In this document: positions 17,285-26,167 of the stretch, piece after piece
Layout: the number at the start of each line of letters is the position of its first letter
Numbering within the stretch: the first letter of the stretch is position 1
From: Clostridiaceae bacterium
GTDB lineage: Bacteria > Bacillota > Clostridia > Peptostreptococcales > Natronincolaceae
DNA: 64,000 nucleotides
Direction: 5' to 3'
NCBI GenBank assembly: GCA_018432235.1
Contig: JAHDLO010000010.1
Location: forward strand, 434,001-498,000
The notes under the pieces: model-generated
What the model saw: only the letters and a program-made list of their open reading frames with translations
Database searches by the model: none
Told to the model about the DNA's origin: nothing
Translations under genes and position numbers: made by a program

Positions 17285-18361
17285 TTACTTAAGTGCGCCG
17301 ATATCATTTACAGCCCTTTGAAGTATGTCATCATAGGCCTTTACTATTTTTTGATTGGATTCGTAATTTCTGTAGCTGTTTATCATTTCCACCATTTCCT
17401 TGATGGTGTTGACATTAGAGCTTTCCAGAAAGCCCTGAAGTACTTTGCCGCTGAAGGCTTGAGTTTCTATTTCCTCACCCTCTGCAATCTCATAATATCC
17501 TTCGCCATACTTTCTCAATACACTCAAATTCGTTATATCTACAATTTCTATGGCATCTATCACTTCATTGCCCAGTATAATTTCACCCTTCTCACTAATG
17601 GTAAAATCTCTACCCTCGGCCAATATCGATCCATACTGGCCTGAAAGGAAATACCCCTCTGCAGTTATTACTTCACCATTGCTATTAACAGTGAAATTGC
17701 CATTTCTAGTGTACATGTCGCCCCTTGGGGTCAAGACCTTAAAAAATCCATTGCCTTGAAGTGCGAGGTCTAAATTGTTTCCTGTTTCCTCTGGGGTTCC
17801 CTGACTAAAATCCGTATCAATTCTACTTATTCTTAGTCCTCCGTTAATCGTACCTATGGTATTAATTGTCCCTCTGTTAATCAGATTGGCTATAGCCTGT
17901 CCATTAGATACGATTTGGCCCGTTGCATTCACCTCAAAGGTGTCCCCTTCTATACGTATTGGTCTGCCGTTGGCATCCAGCACAAAATTGCCTTGAGAGG
18001 TATCCACAGCACCGGTGCCGTTTCTGCTATAGGTTTTTAAATACCCGCTCTCATCCAGTGCAAAACCAATCTCTCTATTGTAGGATATCCCTAAAGGACT
18101 GCTGACGGTAAAGAGTCCTCTGTCGCTGGACAGCTGATATGCCTCACCATCCTGCTCTATTGTAATAGGTGCCATACTGAAGGCCTCTGATGGCAGCCTT
18201 CCGTTTATTTTCTGCAGCAATACCTCCGGAAAGGTCTCAGATATGACCACATCCCTTTTGTAGGAGGTTGTATTGACGTTTGCAATGTTATTGGCAGTAA
18301 CGTCTATCTTTTTTTCAGTTGTCTGCATAGCTGATACCGCTGTATAGAGTCCTCTTAGCAT
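17285..18361 (-). CDS. flgF: Flagellar hook-basal body protein (FlgF/FlhO-like)
   Basis: A 358-residue protein with the rod/hook signature at the N-terminus (MLRGLYTAVSAMQTTEKKID, NNIANVNTTSYKRD) and the matching C-terminal helix (SSNVNTIKEMVEMINSYRNYESNQ). It is longer than the adjacent FlgG-like protein owing to an enlarged central domain. By position next to mbl it corresponds to B. subtilis FlhO, a proximal rod component. FlgF versus FlhO naming cannot be settled from sequence alone. GAGGTGG precedes the ATG. Confidence 0.88.
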   Translation of the reverse strand: MLRGLYTAVSAMQTTEKKIDVTANNIANVNTTSYKRDVVISETFPEVLLQKINGRLPSEAFSMAPITIEQDGEAYQLSSDRGLFTVSSPLGISYNREIGFALDESGYLKTYSRNGTGAVDTSQGNFVLDANGRPIRIEGDTFEVNATGQIVSNGQAIANLINRGTINTIGTINGGLRISRIDTDFSQGTPEETGNNLDLALQGNGFFKVLTPRGDMYTRNGNFTVNSNGEVITAEGYFLSGQYGSILAEGRDFTISEKGEIILGNEVIDAIEIVDITNLSVLRKYGEGYYEIAEGEEIETQAFSGKVLQGFLESSNVNTIKEMVEMINSYRNYESNQKIVKAYDDILQRAVNDIGALK

Positions 18362-18455
18362 TTTACCACCTCATATATTCTTCTAAAAACTTATATCGGC
18401 ATATTCGCTTAATTTCTTTAAGTTTATTTTAATGCAATTCTTGGAAAAACAACAT

Positions 18456-18481
18456 AGGACTATGTCTTCAATCCATAGTCC
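18456..18481 (-). terminator. Hairpin after mbl
   Basis: GGACTATG/CATAGTCC stem (18481-18474 with 18464-18457) about 10 bases after the mbl stop, followed after six bases by GTTTTT on the minus strand. A moderate candidate terminator between mbl and flgF. Confidence 0.6.
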
Positions 18482-18490
18482 CGGTTTTTA

Positions 18491-19516
18491 TTAACGATAT
18501 CTTTTATTTCCACCCTCTAGCCCCTGCTCCAATAGGTGCAGTGAATCCAAAGCCTTTCCTGTACCCTTTGCAACACAGGATACGGCATCTTCAGCTACAT
18601 AAGCATGAATATTTGTTCTCTTCTCAATCAGCTTGTCCAGGCCCCAAAGCATTGCTCCTCCGCCGGTCATAATAATGCCCTGATTAGCGATATCTGAAGC
18701 CAATTCGGGCGGTGTCCTCTCCAATACACTGTGAACAGCATCTGCAATACTGGTTACTGCCTCCTCCAGTGCCTCCAGCATTTCTATACTGGATACCGAA
18801 ATGTTGACAGGCAGACCGGATACCAGGTTTCTACCCTTAACATCCATATATACCTCTTCACTTCTTGGATAGGCAGCCCCAATGTTGATCTTCATATCCT
18901 CCGCCGTTCTTTCACCAATCATTATGTTATGCTTCTTTCTCATATAGCGGATTATTGCCTCATCAAATTTGTCCCCCGCCACCTTGATAGAGGTGCTTAC
19001 AACGATGCCCCCCAGTGAAATAACCGCAATATCGCAGGTACCACCACCTATATCAACCACCATATGGCCATTGGGCTTGGAGATATCCAGACCTGCACCT
19101 ATAGCAGCTGCGATGGGCTCCTCAATTAAATATGTATTTCTTGCACCTGCCTCATTTGTTGCATCTATGACAGCTCTCTTTTCAACCTCAGTAACACCAC
19201 TGGGTACACACACTATGATTTTAGGCTTAAAAAATAATCTTCTCCCGGAGGTCTTTTGAATGAAATATTTAAGCATTCTTTCAGTGACCTCATAATCAGA
19301 AATTACTCCATCTCTTAATGGGCGTATAGCTACAATGTTCCCCGGTGTCCTTCCCAGCATTTTTCTTGCTTCCTGACCAACCGCCAATATTTTATTTGTA
19401 TTTTTATCTATCGCTACTACAGATGGCTCTTGTAGAACAATCCCCTTGCCCTTAACAAACACCAAAACACTAGCTGTCCCTAAATCAATTCCAATATCCT
19501 CACCAATTCCAAACAT
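18491..19516 (-). CDS. mbl: MreB-like rod-shape actin homologue (Mbl)
   Basis: A 341-residue bacterial actin. The phosphate loops are visible as DIGIDLGTASVLVF and VVDIGGGTCDIAVISLGG, with GAGLDISKP and the adenosine loop IIMTGGGAMLWGLD. It guides peripheral peptidoglycan synthesis on the inner membrane face. The choice of Mbl over MreB or MreBH rests on position directly after spoIIID, as in B. subtilis spoIIID-mbl-flhO-flhP; no mreC/mreD genes follow. GGGGGGTTT lies before the ATG. Confidence 0.93.
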   Translation of the reverse strand: MFGIGEDIGIDLGTASVLVFVKGKGIVLQEPSVVAIDKNTNKILAVGQEARKMLGRTPGNIVAIRPLRDGVISDYEVTERMLKYFIQKTSGRRLFFKPKIIVCVPSGVTEVEKRAVIDATNEAGARNTYLIEEPIAAAIGAGLDISKPNGHMVVDIGGGTCDIAVISLGGIVVSTSIKVAGDKFDEAIIRYMRKKHNIMIGERTAEDMKINIGAAYPRSEEVYMDVKGRNLVSGLPVNISVSSIEMLEALEEAVTSIADAVHSVLERTPPELASDIANQGIIMTGGGAMLWGLDKLIEKRTNIHAYVAEDAVSCVAKGTGKALDSLHLLEQGLEGGNKRYR

Positions 19517-19870
19517 CGTAAACCCCCCACTTTTTATTAGTATTTATCCATAAGACAGCATAGAAACTGCCATGCATTGTAAATTATTATCAACTATTAT
19601 ACCTTCTATATAAAAGTAAAAATACCTCCTTTATTGCTTAAAATTAATAATATTTTTTGTAATATTTTAGCGTTTTTTCCCACATTCATACATATTAGCT
19701 GAAATTGCATATCCTCTTTGAGGTTCTTGTCAGCTTTAGTTGATATAAAGCTAAAAGCTTTGTGTTTGCTTACGCTATTTCTCTATTTATTATTATATGG
19801 TAAAGGGCAAAAAAATTAAAGGGTCTCTCATAATAGAGACCCTCCTAATCAATTTGTATATATTGAGACA
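19517..19870. other. Intergenic region upstream of mbl
   Basis: A 354-base AT-rich stretch containing the spoIIID terminator (19809-19842), a short inverted repeat CCTCAAAGAGG near 19715, and presumably the mbl promoter. No gene is seen. Confidence 0.6.
19809..19842 (-). terminator. Terminator of spoIIID
   Basis: GGGTCTCT-ATTATG-AGAGACCC stem (19842-19821), then TTTAATTTTTTT on the minus strand, 28 bases after the spoIIID stop. Confidence 0.88.
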
Positions 19871-20131
19871 TTACATTGAAGCTGTCTTATATTTCATCTT
19901 AGTTGCTCTTCCACCTCTAATGTGTCTTTCGGCTTTGTTAACGTCCAGTATATCCTTTACATGATTAGCCACTAGAGGGTTTATCTTCGGAAGCCTCTCA
20001 GTAACATCCTTGTGTACAGTGCTTTTACTTACTCCAAATATACGAGCAGTTTGTCTGACAGTTGCTCCTTCATTAATAATATAATTTGCGATTTCCATCA
20101 CTCGTTTTTCTATGTAATCCTTCAAAGTCAT
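19871..20131 (-). CDS. spoIIID: Sporulation transcription factor SpoIIID
   Basis: An 86-residue mother-cell transcription factor that switches late sigma-E genes and helps turn on sigK. The fold is a helix-turn-helix (GATVRQTARIFGVSKSTVHKDV) plus the conserved C-terminal basic tail HIRGGRATKMKYK. Length and motif are essentially invariant in spore formers. It lies between spoIIQ and mbl and has its own terminator, so it is probably an independent, sporulation-induced unit; a sigma-E promoter was not resolved by eye. Confidence 0.97.
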   Translation of the reverse strand: MTLKDYIEKRVMEIANYIINEGATVRQTARIFGVSKSTVHKDVTERLPKINPLVANHVKDILDVNKAERHIRGGRATKMKYKTASM

Positions 20132-20214
20132 AACCCCCCTCTATTATAGTGTCTTAGTCTATAATATGAGGGGGGTATAGAATTTAGAATATATTTTAAT
20201 ATAGAAATATTTAT

Positions 20215-21042
20215 TTAATTGGTGAATTCCGGTAAATATGCCTGTGGATCTACTGGCTTGCCATCCTTGATGACCTGAAAATGAAGCAAGGGACCCTCAA
20301 GGGTTTTGACTGAGGCTGTTTTACCAACGCCACTGATTATTTGCCCCTTCTTTACTTCAGCACCCACCTTAACCATGGCATCGGTAGAAAGATTGCTGTA
20401 TCTCGTGATGGTATCCTCATCGTGTAAAATGGAAATTGTGATTCCCATAATCGTATCATTTAAAACCTCAATTATTTCACCATCTAAAACGGCCCTTACA
20501 GGCGCACCCTCTTCAGCATGTATATCTAGCCCCTTATGCGTGCTCCATTGCGCCAGCGTCTCATGATAGACAAGATGGTCCTGTGCAAAGGGCAGCCCCA
20601 TAGTACCGGCTACCGGCATAGACATGATGAGATTTGATGAAGGGATAGTTGCATCTGTTTCCTCTGTTTCATTATGCTCAGCCTCCGGTTTCTCTGCATC
20701 CGGAGTCGTTGCACCTTGCTTTTCTGGTTCAGCAGTTTGCTCCTTACCAGTGTTTTTTTCTGTTTCCTCTTTAGCAGGCTTTGCCGCTGCTTCACTGCTG
20801 GAATCCTCAGGGCCTTCAATATTCCCCTCCACCAGTGTCACCTCCGGTTGGTCCTCCTCCAGTCTGTTTGGTGCGTTTTCACCCACCAGAGGATCTTCAT
20901 TTTGATTGGATACCCAAACCGCAGTTACAGCTACAATACATACACATAGGAATAAAATAATATAAAACCCTTCCTTATCCAGAACATTATATAAGGATCT
21001 TTTTGATTTTTTCTTATCATCGTGATTATTATCAAATGACAC
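20215..21042 (-). CDS. spoIIQ: SpoIIQ-like M23-domain forespore protein with substituted catalytic histidines
   Basis: A 275-residue protein: a short cytoplasmic basic N-terminus, one membrane helix (about residues 26-45), a long acidic Pro/Glu/Thr-rich linker (about 55-135), then an M23/LytM domain. SpoIIQ in the forespore membrane binds SpoIIIAH across the intermembrane space. Zinc ligands His169 and Asp173 (HKGLD) and His254 (LLHFQV) are retained. The two histidines expected for catalysis are Asn217 (RYSNLS) and Leu252, so it is probably a zinc-binding but inactive peptidase fold. The GTG start at 21042 follows GGAGGTG; the ATG upstream overlaps that site. It is next to spoIID. Confidence 0.88.
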   Translation of the reverse strand: MSFDNNHDDKKKSKRSLYNVLDKEGFYIILFLCVCIVAVTAVWVSNQNEDPLVGENAPNRLEEDQPEVTLVEGNIEGPEDSSSEAAAKPAKEETEKNTGKEQTAEPEKQGATTPDAEKPEAEHNETEETDATIPSSNLIMSMPVAGTMGLPFAQDHLVYHETLAQWSTHKGLDIHAEEGAPVRAVLDGEIIEVLNDTIMGITISILHDEDTITRYSNLSTDAMVKVGAEVKKGQIISGVGKTASVKTLEGPLLHFQVIKDGKPVDPQAYLPEFTN

Positions 21043-21110
21043 GACACCCACCTCCATTTGATATTATGGCCTTCTAACCAAAATTTATACAAATGTGGTG
21101 GGTTAAAAAT

Positions 21111-22118
21111 CTACATATAGCTTTTTATTTTACTTAAGTCGATTCCCTGATAGTAATGCTTTAAAATTTCTTCATAGGTGGCGCCCCTCTCTGCCATACC
21201 ATTGGCTCCCCATTGACTCATTCCTACACCATGCCCGTAGCCTCTTGTTGTAAATTCTATGCTGTTGCCCCTTACTGTAATTGTGAAGTCTGAGGATCTT
21301 AATTGAAAGATATCCCTTACCTCAGAGCCCTTCAGCTCCTTGTTGCCTATTTTTATCAGCTTTATAGTGCCGCCGACACTTCTATCGGCAATTGTAATCT
21401 CTGACGCTATGTTGTTTTGCTTAATTGAAAAATCTGAGTATCTGCCTTTTATTGCATTGACGAATTCACTGACAGATACGGTTTTGGTGTCCACCAAAAC
21501 TGGTGACCTCTCCTCATATGGGCTAGATACACTTCTTAAATAGGGCAAAGCACTGACATATACATCCTCAGAATTCTCAGTTTGTCCCCCGCTGGTGGAA
21601 TGATACAAGGGCTCTATCGCCTCCATATTATAGGTCATAATCACACCGGCTGTAGCAGCTACCGCCTCTTCAATTTTAGGCCAATAATTTTTTATCCAGC
21701 TCTTCCCATGTCTATCCTCCAGCTCCTGAAAGGAAAGCCACTCCTGGCAATGCTGATGATCGGTGCATAGGCTTGCTCCAGGGTGATCAGGGTTAACTGA
21801 ATCCTTAAATCTGTTGATTTTCCACACAGCATAGGTTCTAGCAGCTACTGCCTGTGCCTTAATGGCCTCCACCTCAAAGGCTGCGGGAACCTCGGCTGCA
21901 ACAACGTTTCTTACGTACTCCTCCAGATATAGCGTCATGATCTCATCCGTTTTATGATTATATACCTCTATCTTCATATCCGATTCAATTGTTTCATGCC
22001 GGTGGTTTGCCTGCTTGTCTATCATTGGAATATTAATATTGAAGGCAGTAATGATGATCAGCGGCAATATTAAAGTTGTAGCAATAAAGGCCAAAATGCC
22101 CAAAAAAATACCCTTCAT
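21111..22118 (-). CDS. spoIID: Stage II sporulation protein D
   Basis: A 335-residue lytic transglycosylase acting with SpoIIP and SpoIIM during engulfment. An N-terminal membrane anchor (about residues 5-25) is followed by the SpoIID domain: YLEEYVRNVVAAEVPAAFEVEAIKAQAVAARTY carries the conserved catalytic-region glutamate, and the C-terminal GYGHGVGMSQWGANGMAERG is the family hallmark. The two-cysteine insert around SLCTDHQHCQEW is common in clostridial SpoIID. AGGGGTG with a 6-base spacer favours ATG 22118 over the upstream GTG. It lies between murA and spoIIQ as in Bacillus. Confidence 0.96.
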   Translation of the reverse strand: MKGIFLGILAFIATTLILPLIIITAFNINIPMIDKQANHRHETIESDMKIEVYNHKTDEIMTLYLEEYVRNVVAAEVPAAFEVEAIKAQAVAARTYAVWKINRFKDSVNPDHPGASLCTDHQHCQEWLSFQELEDRHGKSWIKNYWPKIEEAVAATAGVIMTYNMEAIEPLYHSTSGGQTENSEDVYVSALPYLRSVSSPYEERSPVLVDTKTVSVSEFVNAIKGRYSDFSIKQNNIASEITIADRSVGGTIKLIKIGNKELKGSEVRDIFQLRSSDFTITVRGNSIEFTTRGYGHGVGMSQWGANGMAERGATYEEILKHYYQGIDLSKIKSYM

Positions 22119-22220
22119 TTGTCGCACCCCTTATCAGTCAAATTATTATAAGGTATATGCTGCAAAAAAAAGGTATAGAACTTTTGAAATTATTAAATCT
22201 TATTGAAGGCTATTTAGCTC

Positions 22221-22293
22221 TTTTCATTATTCGTTATTCTCTATTCACTAAGTTTTTTTAAACTATTCTCTATTCGTTATTCTCTATTCACTA
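22221..22293. repeat. TTCACTATTC-type intergenic element, copy 2
   Basis: Two runs of TTCATTATTCGTTATTCTCTATTCACTA-like sequence separated by a T tract, ending 8 bases from the murA stop codon on the downstream side. Confidence 0.7.
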
Positions 22294-22301
22294 ATTAGTC
22301 C

Positions 22302-23579
22302 CTACTCCTCGTCATCTTCCTCTTCGCTGTCTTCTCTATATATGTTGGCACCCAAGGCTCTTAGCTTCTCTTCAATGTCCACATAGCCCCTATCGATATG
22401 CTTTGTATTAGAGATTTCCGTTTTTCCTTCAGCCACTAGGCCTGTCAGTATCAGAGCAGCACCTGCCCTTAGGTCCGTAGCCTTAACGGGAGCACCTAGT
22501 AAATGAGGTCTTCCCTCGATAATAGCACTTCTTCCTTCAATTTTGATATTTGCTCCCATTCTTTCCAGCTCTCTAACATGCATGAAACGATTTTCAAAAA
22601 CTGTTTCTATCACAACACTTGTTCCCTCTGCAACGCTTAATAATGCCATAAACTGAGCCTGCATATCTGTTGGAAAGCCAGGATAAGGCAGGGTTTTGAT
22701 ATCTGCTGCTCTAGGACGACCATTGGCAATGACTCTCACACCATTGCCCTCTTCTATTATTTCTACATCACATTCCTTCAGCTTTGCAATAACTGGCTTT
22801 AAATGATCACAGAGCACATTATCCACCAGCACATTGCCCCCCGTCATGGCAGCCGCCACCATGTATGTCCCTGCCTCTATTCTGTCGGGGATAACGGCAT
22901 GCACTGCGCCTGAGAGCTTCTCCACACCGTTAATTTTGATTGTATCTGTACCTGCACCCATAATCTGAGCACCCATTTTATTTAAAAAGTTAGCTAAATC
23001 TGTAATTTCAGGTTCCTCAGCGCAGTTCTCGATTATGGTCTGTCCTTCTGCCAAAACTGCAGCCATCATTATGTTCTCTGTTGCACCCACACTTGGAAAA
23101 TCTAGGTATATCTTTGTTCCCTTCAGCTTCTTAGCCTTAGCCTCAACAAATCCATGACCCAATGTAATTTCGGCACCCAAAGCCTTAAAGCCTTTGAGAT
23201 GCAGGTCTATAGGTCTGGTGCCGATTGCACAACCACCGGGCATTGAAATCCTTGCCTCTCCCATTCTTGCCAGCAATGGTCCCATAACCAGAAACGAAGC
23301 TCTCATCTTTCTCACCAGCTCATAGGGTGCTTCAAAATTGTCTAAAGCCGATGCATTAATCTCTATCTTCTCTCTGTCAACCCTCTTGAGATCTGCCCCA
23401 AGACAAGCCAAAACTTCACAGATAACATCGACATCGTTTAAATCTGGTACTTCCTCCAATATACATCTTTCAGTAGATAGCAGGCTGGCTGCCAATATGG
23501 GTAGTACTGAATTTTTTGCTCCACTAACTCTAACAGTACCGGTTAAAGGCGGACTTTTATGAATAACTATTTTGCCCAA
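22302..23579 (-). CDS. murA: UDP-N-acetylglucosamine 1-carboxyvinyltransferase
   Basis: A 425-residue MurA, transferring enolpyruvate from PEP to UDP-GlcNAc, the first committed step of peptidoglycan synthesis. [29 protein letters not shown] and the active-site loop [15 protein letters not shown] with its cysteine (the fosfomycin target) are intact. The C-terminus ends in an acidic tail ([11 protein letters not shown]) beyond the core. The start is TTG 23579 behind GCGAGG. It sits between ywmB and spoIID, the position of B. subtilis murAA. Confidence 0.97.
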   Translation of the reverse strand: MGKIVIHKSPPLTGTVRVSGAKNSVLPILAASLLSTERCILEEVPDLNDVDVICEVLACLGADLKRVDREKIEINASALDNFEAPYELVRKMRASFLVMGPLLARMGEARISMPGGCAIGTRPIDLHLKGFKALGAEITLGHGFVEAKAKKLKGTKIYLDFPSVGATENIMMAAVLAEGQTIIENCAEEPEITDLANFLNKMGAQIMGAGTDTIKINGVEKLSGAVHAVIPDRIEAGTYMVAAAMTGGNVLVDNVLCDHLKPVIAKLKECDVEIIEEGNGVRVIANGRPRAADIKTLPYPGFPTDMQAQFMALLSVAEGTSVVIETVFENRFMHVRELERMGANIKIEGRSAIIEGRPHLLGAPVKATDLRAGAALILTGLVAEGKTEISNTKHIDRGYVDIEEKLRALGANIYREDSEEEDDEE

Positions 23580-23627
23580 AACTAGTTCCTCGCTTTCGAA
23601 ATATCATGAGTTGACCCCATTGATTTT

Positions 23628-24461
23628 TTAGTAGGTATAGGTTATTAAGGGTGTTGCGATCCATAAATAGGTCTTATCATCATACTCACTATATCTGCTT
23701 GCAGCCTGTAGGTTCACTGTCCTGTTTAAATACTGTATTTTTTGCGATATTAAAGGCGAATACATGGTGGTACTATAATATGTGCCATCTGTAATTTCTT
23801 CTACTTTTTTTGCCATAGCTGTCTTTGTAATCGCCTTTATTGCCTGCTGCACCTTTGCACTATTCAGTTGACCGCTATGATAACCCACAATACCTATAGT
23901 AGATTCTATTTTACTTCCATATAATTCTAAAATTGCTTTGTTTTGATAATTTTTCTCTACTATATCTTTATATCCTTTATTTTTTACGATGTCAATAATA
24001 ATATGTGATTCTTTGTCTCCATCAAAATTTGTGGCATATACGATAACCACAATGTTTTCTCCTTCTTTATCGACAGTACTTGCCGTAATTTGGTTGTAAC
24101 CAATATCTGTATTTTTATAAATATAGATGCTATCCTTTGAAAAATCTTCTTCAAACAAATAGGGTTCGTAATATTCCTGATTTTCAACGACTATCTCTTT
24201 GCCGCTTATGCCAAGCTTTTTAAACAGGTGCTTCTGAATTTCCTCCATCTCCTTCATTTCCAGAAAGGTGTCCTCCAGATAAAGTATCGTATTAATATTA
24301 CCCTCCATAAATTCAAAGCCTGTTGCCTCAAAGGCTTTAATAATGACATTCTCCTCCTGCAACGATCCTGAGACTGCAGACCTTTTGATATCCACCGCCG
24401 ATGTATTCAATACGCCTAATGCAAATGATAGAATAATTGCAATTACTAATGCTTTTTTCAC
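23628..24461 (-). CDS. ywmB: YwmB family secreted protein
   Basis: A 277-residue protein with an N-terminal signal peptide (KKALVIAIILSFALGVLNTSA) and a mixed alpha/beta body. It is assigned to the YwmB family (PF08680, sometimes mislabelled TATA-box-binding-like) by position directly upstream of murA and by general composition. The biological role is unknown. The GTG start at 24461 follows GGAGGAT. A remarkable hairpin-rich region lies upstream. Confidence 0.78.
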   Translation of the reverse strand: MKKALVIAIILSFALGVLNTSAVDIKRSAVSGSLQEENVIIKAFEATGFEFMEGNINTILYLEDTFLEMKEMEEIQKHLFKKLGISGKEIVVENQEYYEPYLFEEDFSKDSIYIYKNTDIGYNQITASTVDKEGENIVVIVYATNFDGDKESHIIIDIVKNKGYKDIVEKNYQNKAILELYGSKIESTIGIVGYHSGQLNSAKVQQAIKAITKTAMAKKVEEITDGTYYSTTMYSPLISQKIQYLNRTVNLQAASRYSEYDDKTYLWIATPLITYTY

Positions 24462-24490
24462 TTTATAATCCTCCCATGCAATAAATAGTA

Positions 24491-24850
24491 AAAGAGAAGA
24501 GCACTAAGAATGTACATGGATGTTAAAGGGGGACAAAAAACATCAAATTTACAACTTACTCTCTTCTCTTTGTATTTTCATTATTGACAGTAGAAATAGA
24601 GGATATACATTTAAAGCAAAAATTTGCTTTAGTATACTATCTGTGCTGTGCATGAAAAACAAAGGAGATTATGACACTCCTTTGTATATTACGATAACAA
24701 GAATTTTTTTAGGGGGGAGGAACGAGAATAACCGAGGAACTCAGCGTATTTTGTTAATACGTAAGGGCCTCGGTTATTCGTAGTAACGATGCAGATGGGG
24801 GCTTTTCTCCACCCAGAGTGATCAAACGCCTTCAGATGCAAGCTTTTTCA
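24491..24850 (-). other. Hairpin-rich intergenic region upstream of ywmB
   Basis: This 360-base region contains no supported gene but a chain of perfect inverted repeats: an 11-base pair (24491-24501 with 24561-24571), AAAGCAAA/TTTGCTTT (24613-24630), ACAAAGGAG/CTCCTTTGT (24659-24685), and a two-tier hairpin. In the last, GAATAACCGAGG (24726-24737) pairs with 24768-24779 around an inner CGTATT/AATACG stem. On the minus strand it would lie in the leader of ywmB-murA. It could be a regulatory RNA, an independent small RNA or a repeat cluster; I know no matching family. Confidence 0.5.
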
Positions 24851-25408
24851 TCAGTCTGGCGTTAGGATACCATCAACTTTATCCCTATCACAAGCCCCAC
24901 ATTTAATCCCTATCATTTTATCTCCGAAGCTGATCTTTTCAAAGAACGCCAAATACTCCGGATATTCCTTTGATACCTCTTCATAGCATTTGCTGCATAG
25001 CTTTTTACTTTTTAATCCTTTGAATTTAGGGGGCAGCATTTTGATTTGAGGCTCTACTGCCTCTCTCTTTACAGCTTGACGGCTTGCTACAACGACTCCC
25101 ATTGCATTGGTGTGATCGGTGTCTACAGATTTGTATTCACGATTAACCTTCTTAGCCAGCTGCATGTATCTGGTAACTATTTCGGAGGGAAGACTATTAT
25201 TTACAATAAGCATCTCTGCCTGTTGATCCTCCAGTGCCTTTTCTACATGTATGATGGACTCTGCCTGGGAGGCGGTCTCCAATGAAATGCCCATGATGAT
25301 TCTTTCTCTGAATTCTCCCAACCACTTTTTCTTTTCCTCTGGCTTTATCTCAGGTGCACCCCAAAGGGCAAACTCAACCGTTTTTTCTAAATTTGTTTTA
25401 TCTTTCAT
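24851..25408 (-). CDS. YueI-like (DUF1694) protein with C-terminal zinc ribbon
   Basis: A 185-residue soluble protein. The N-terminal two thirds (GEFRERIIMGISLETASQ, then EKALEDQQAEMLIVNNSLPS) resemble the YueI/DUF1694 family. The C-terminal part has two Cys pairs, CSKCYEEV and CGACDRD, that should bind zinc. No function is established. The start at 25408 is behind GGAGGT. It is a lone gene; the following minus-strand DNA is the hairpin-rich region before ywmB. Confidence 0.65.
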   Translation of the reverse strand: MKDKTNLEKTVEFALWGAPEIKPEEKKKWLGEFRERIIMGISLETASQAESIIHVEKALEDQQAEMLIVNNSLPSEIVTRYMQLAKKVNREYKSVDTDHTNAMGVVVASRQAVKREAVEPQIKMLPPKFKGLKSKKLCSKCYEEVSKEYPEYLAFFEKISFGDKMIGIKCGACDRDKVDGILTPD

Positions 25409-25623
25409 TCATATAACCTCCAGTTTAATACTAATTTAATTATTATAATGGCTTTTTTTTATTTATTCAATTATCAATATAGGCCATATACAATAAAATA
25501 CCCTTATGTAGATCATTTATGCCAAGTATAGGCTATAATCTTAACATAAATTTAGCCCTTCGATAATTGAAGCATTATACCGGTATGAAAGCATTTCATC
25601 AATTTTCAAGATTGTTAAAAGAA

Positions 25624-25652
25624 TTGAATATTTTATGTAAATGGTTTATAAT
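25624..25652 (+). promoter_or_regulatory. Sigma-A promoter of the NusG-II domain gene
   Basis: TTGAAT, 17-base spacer, TATAAT. The -10 lies 46 bases before the ATG at 25699 and inside the longer in-frame ORF, which argues for the shorter start. Confidence 0.75.
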
Positions 25653-25698
25653 GATTATATTGTTTCAAATTGTGACTGTACTAAATGGAGGTACGCTT

Positions 25699-26115
25699 AT
25701 GAAATTTATGACTAAAGCAGATAAGCTATTGATTATCATTTTAATACTTGCCAGTATTTCTTCTATATATGCCGTTCCGGCTTTACTGTCAAAGCCGTTG
25801 GAGGGTAAGTATGCTGTTGTAATTCTTGATAACAATGAAATATATAGAACTCAGCTGCTGCCAGGAGATGATTCAGAGTTCTTTGAATTTGATTTCGAGT
25901 ATAGCGGCAAGGCCTATACAGGTAAACTGGAGATGAAGGATGGACAGGTTAGATTGCACAGGCTTCCGGAAGAGATATCTCCCCTTGCAATCCATACGGA
26001 GATGGGCTGGATTAGTGAATCCTATCAGTTTATTTTATGTCTGCCTATAAGGCTGCTGGTAGTAATAGAAGATTATAAGCCAGAGAGCAACGAATTTGAC
26101 TTTATTGCACACTAA
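25699..26115 (+). CDS. NusG domain II-type membrane-anchored protein
   Basis: A 138-residue protein: one N-terminal membrane helix (about residues 10-28), then a beta-rich domain resembling NusG domain II (PF07009), with YAVVILDNNEIYRTQLL, a GKAYTGKLEMKDGQVRLH strand pair, and the closing MGWISESYQFILCLPIRLLVVI. The family's usual CPDK-type cysteine region reads PEEISPLAIH here, without the cysteine. The function is unknown. GGAGGT at 25687-25692 sets the ATG at 25699, 44 codons inside the longest frame. It ends convergently on atpC with a shared terminator. Confidence 0.75.
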   Translation: MKFMTKADKLLIIILILASISSIYAVPALLSKPLEGKYAVVILDNNEIYRTQLLPGDDSEFFEFDFEYSGKAYTGKLEMKDGQVRLHRLPEEISPLAIHTEMGWISESYQFILCLPIRLLVVIEDYKPESNEFDFIAH

Positions 26116-26131
26116 AAACTATAATAAAATG

Positions 26132-26165
26132 CAAAAAGACCTGATGAAAAATTCATCAGGCTTTC
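26132..26165. terminator. Bidirectional terminator between the NusG-II gene and atpC
   Basis: CCTGATGAA/TTCATCAGG (26140-26148 with 26152-26160, loop AAA) is followed by CTTTCTTTT on the plus strand and TCTTTTT on the minus strand. It serves the end of the atp operon as well as the convergent gene. Confidence 0.88.
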
Positions 26166-26167
26166 TT

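Noticed and set aside
24520..24783. Plus-strand open frame of 87 codons in the hairpin-rich gap
   Set aside because: No ribosome binding site, low-complexity basic composition, and it runs through several perfect hairpins; better explained as a by-product of the structured region.
24844..24856. CTGATGA on the minus strand as a hammerhead ribozyme core
   Set aside because: No GAAA partner or closing stems are found, and it overlaps the end of the YueI-like coding region.
25567..25698. 44-codon N-terminal extension of the NusG-II domain gene
   Set aside because: It contains the TTGAAT/TATAAT promoter and precedes a strong GGAGGT site; the downstream ATG is the better start.
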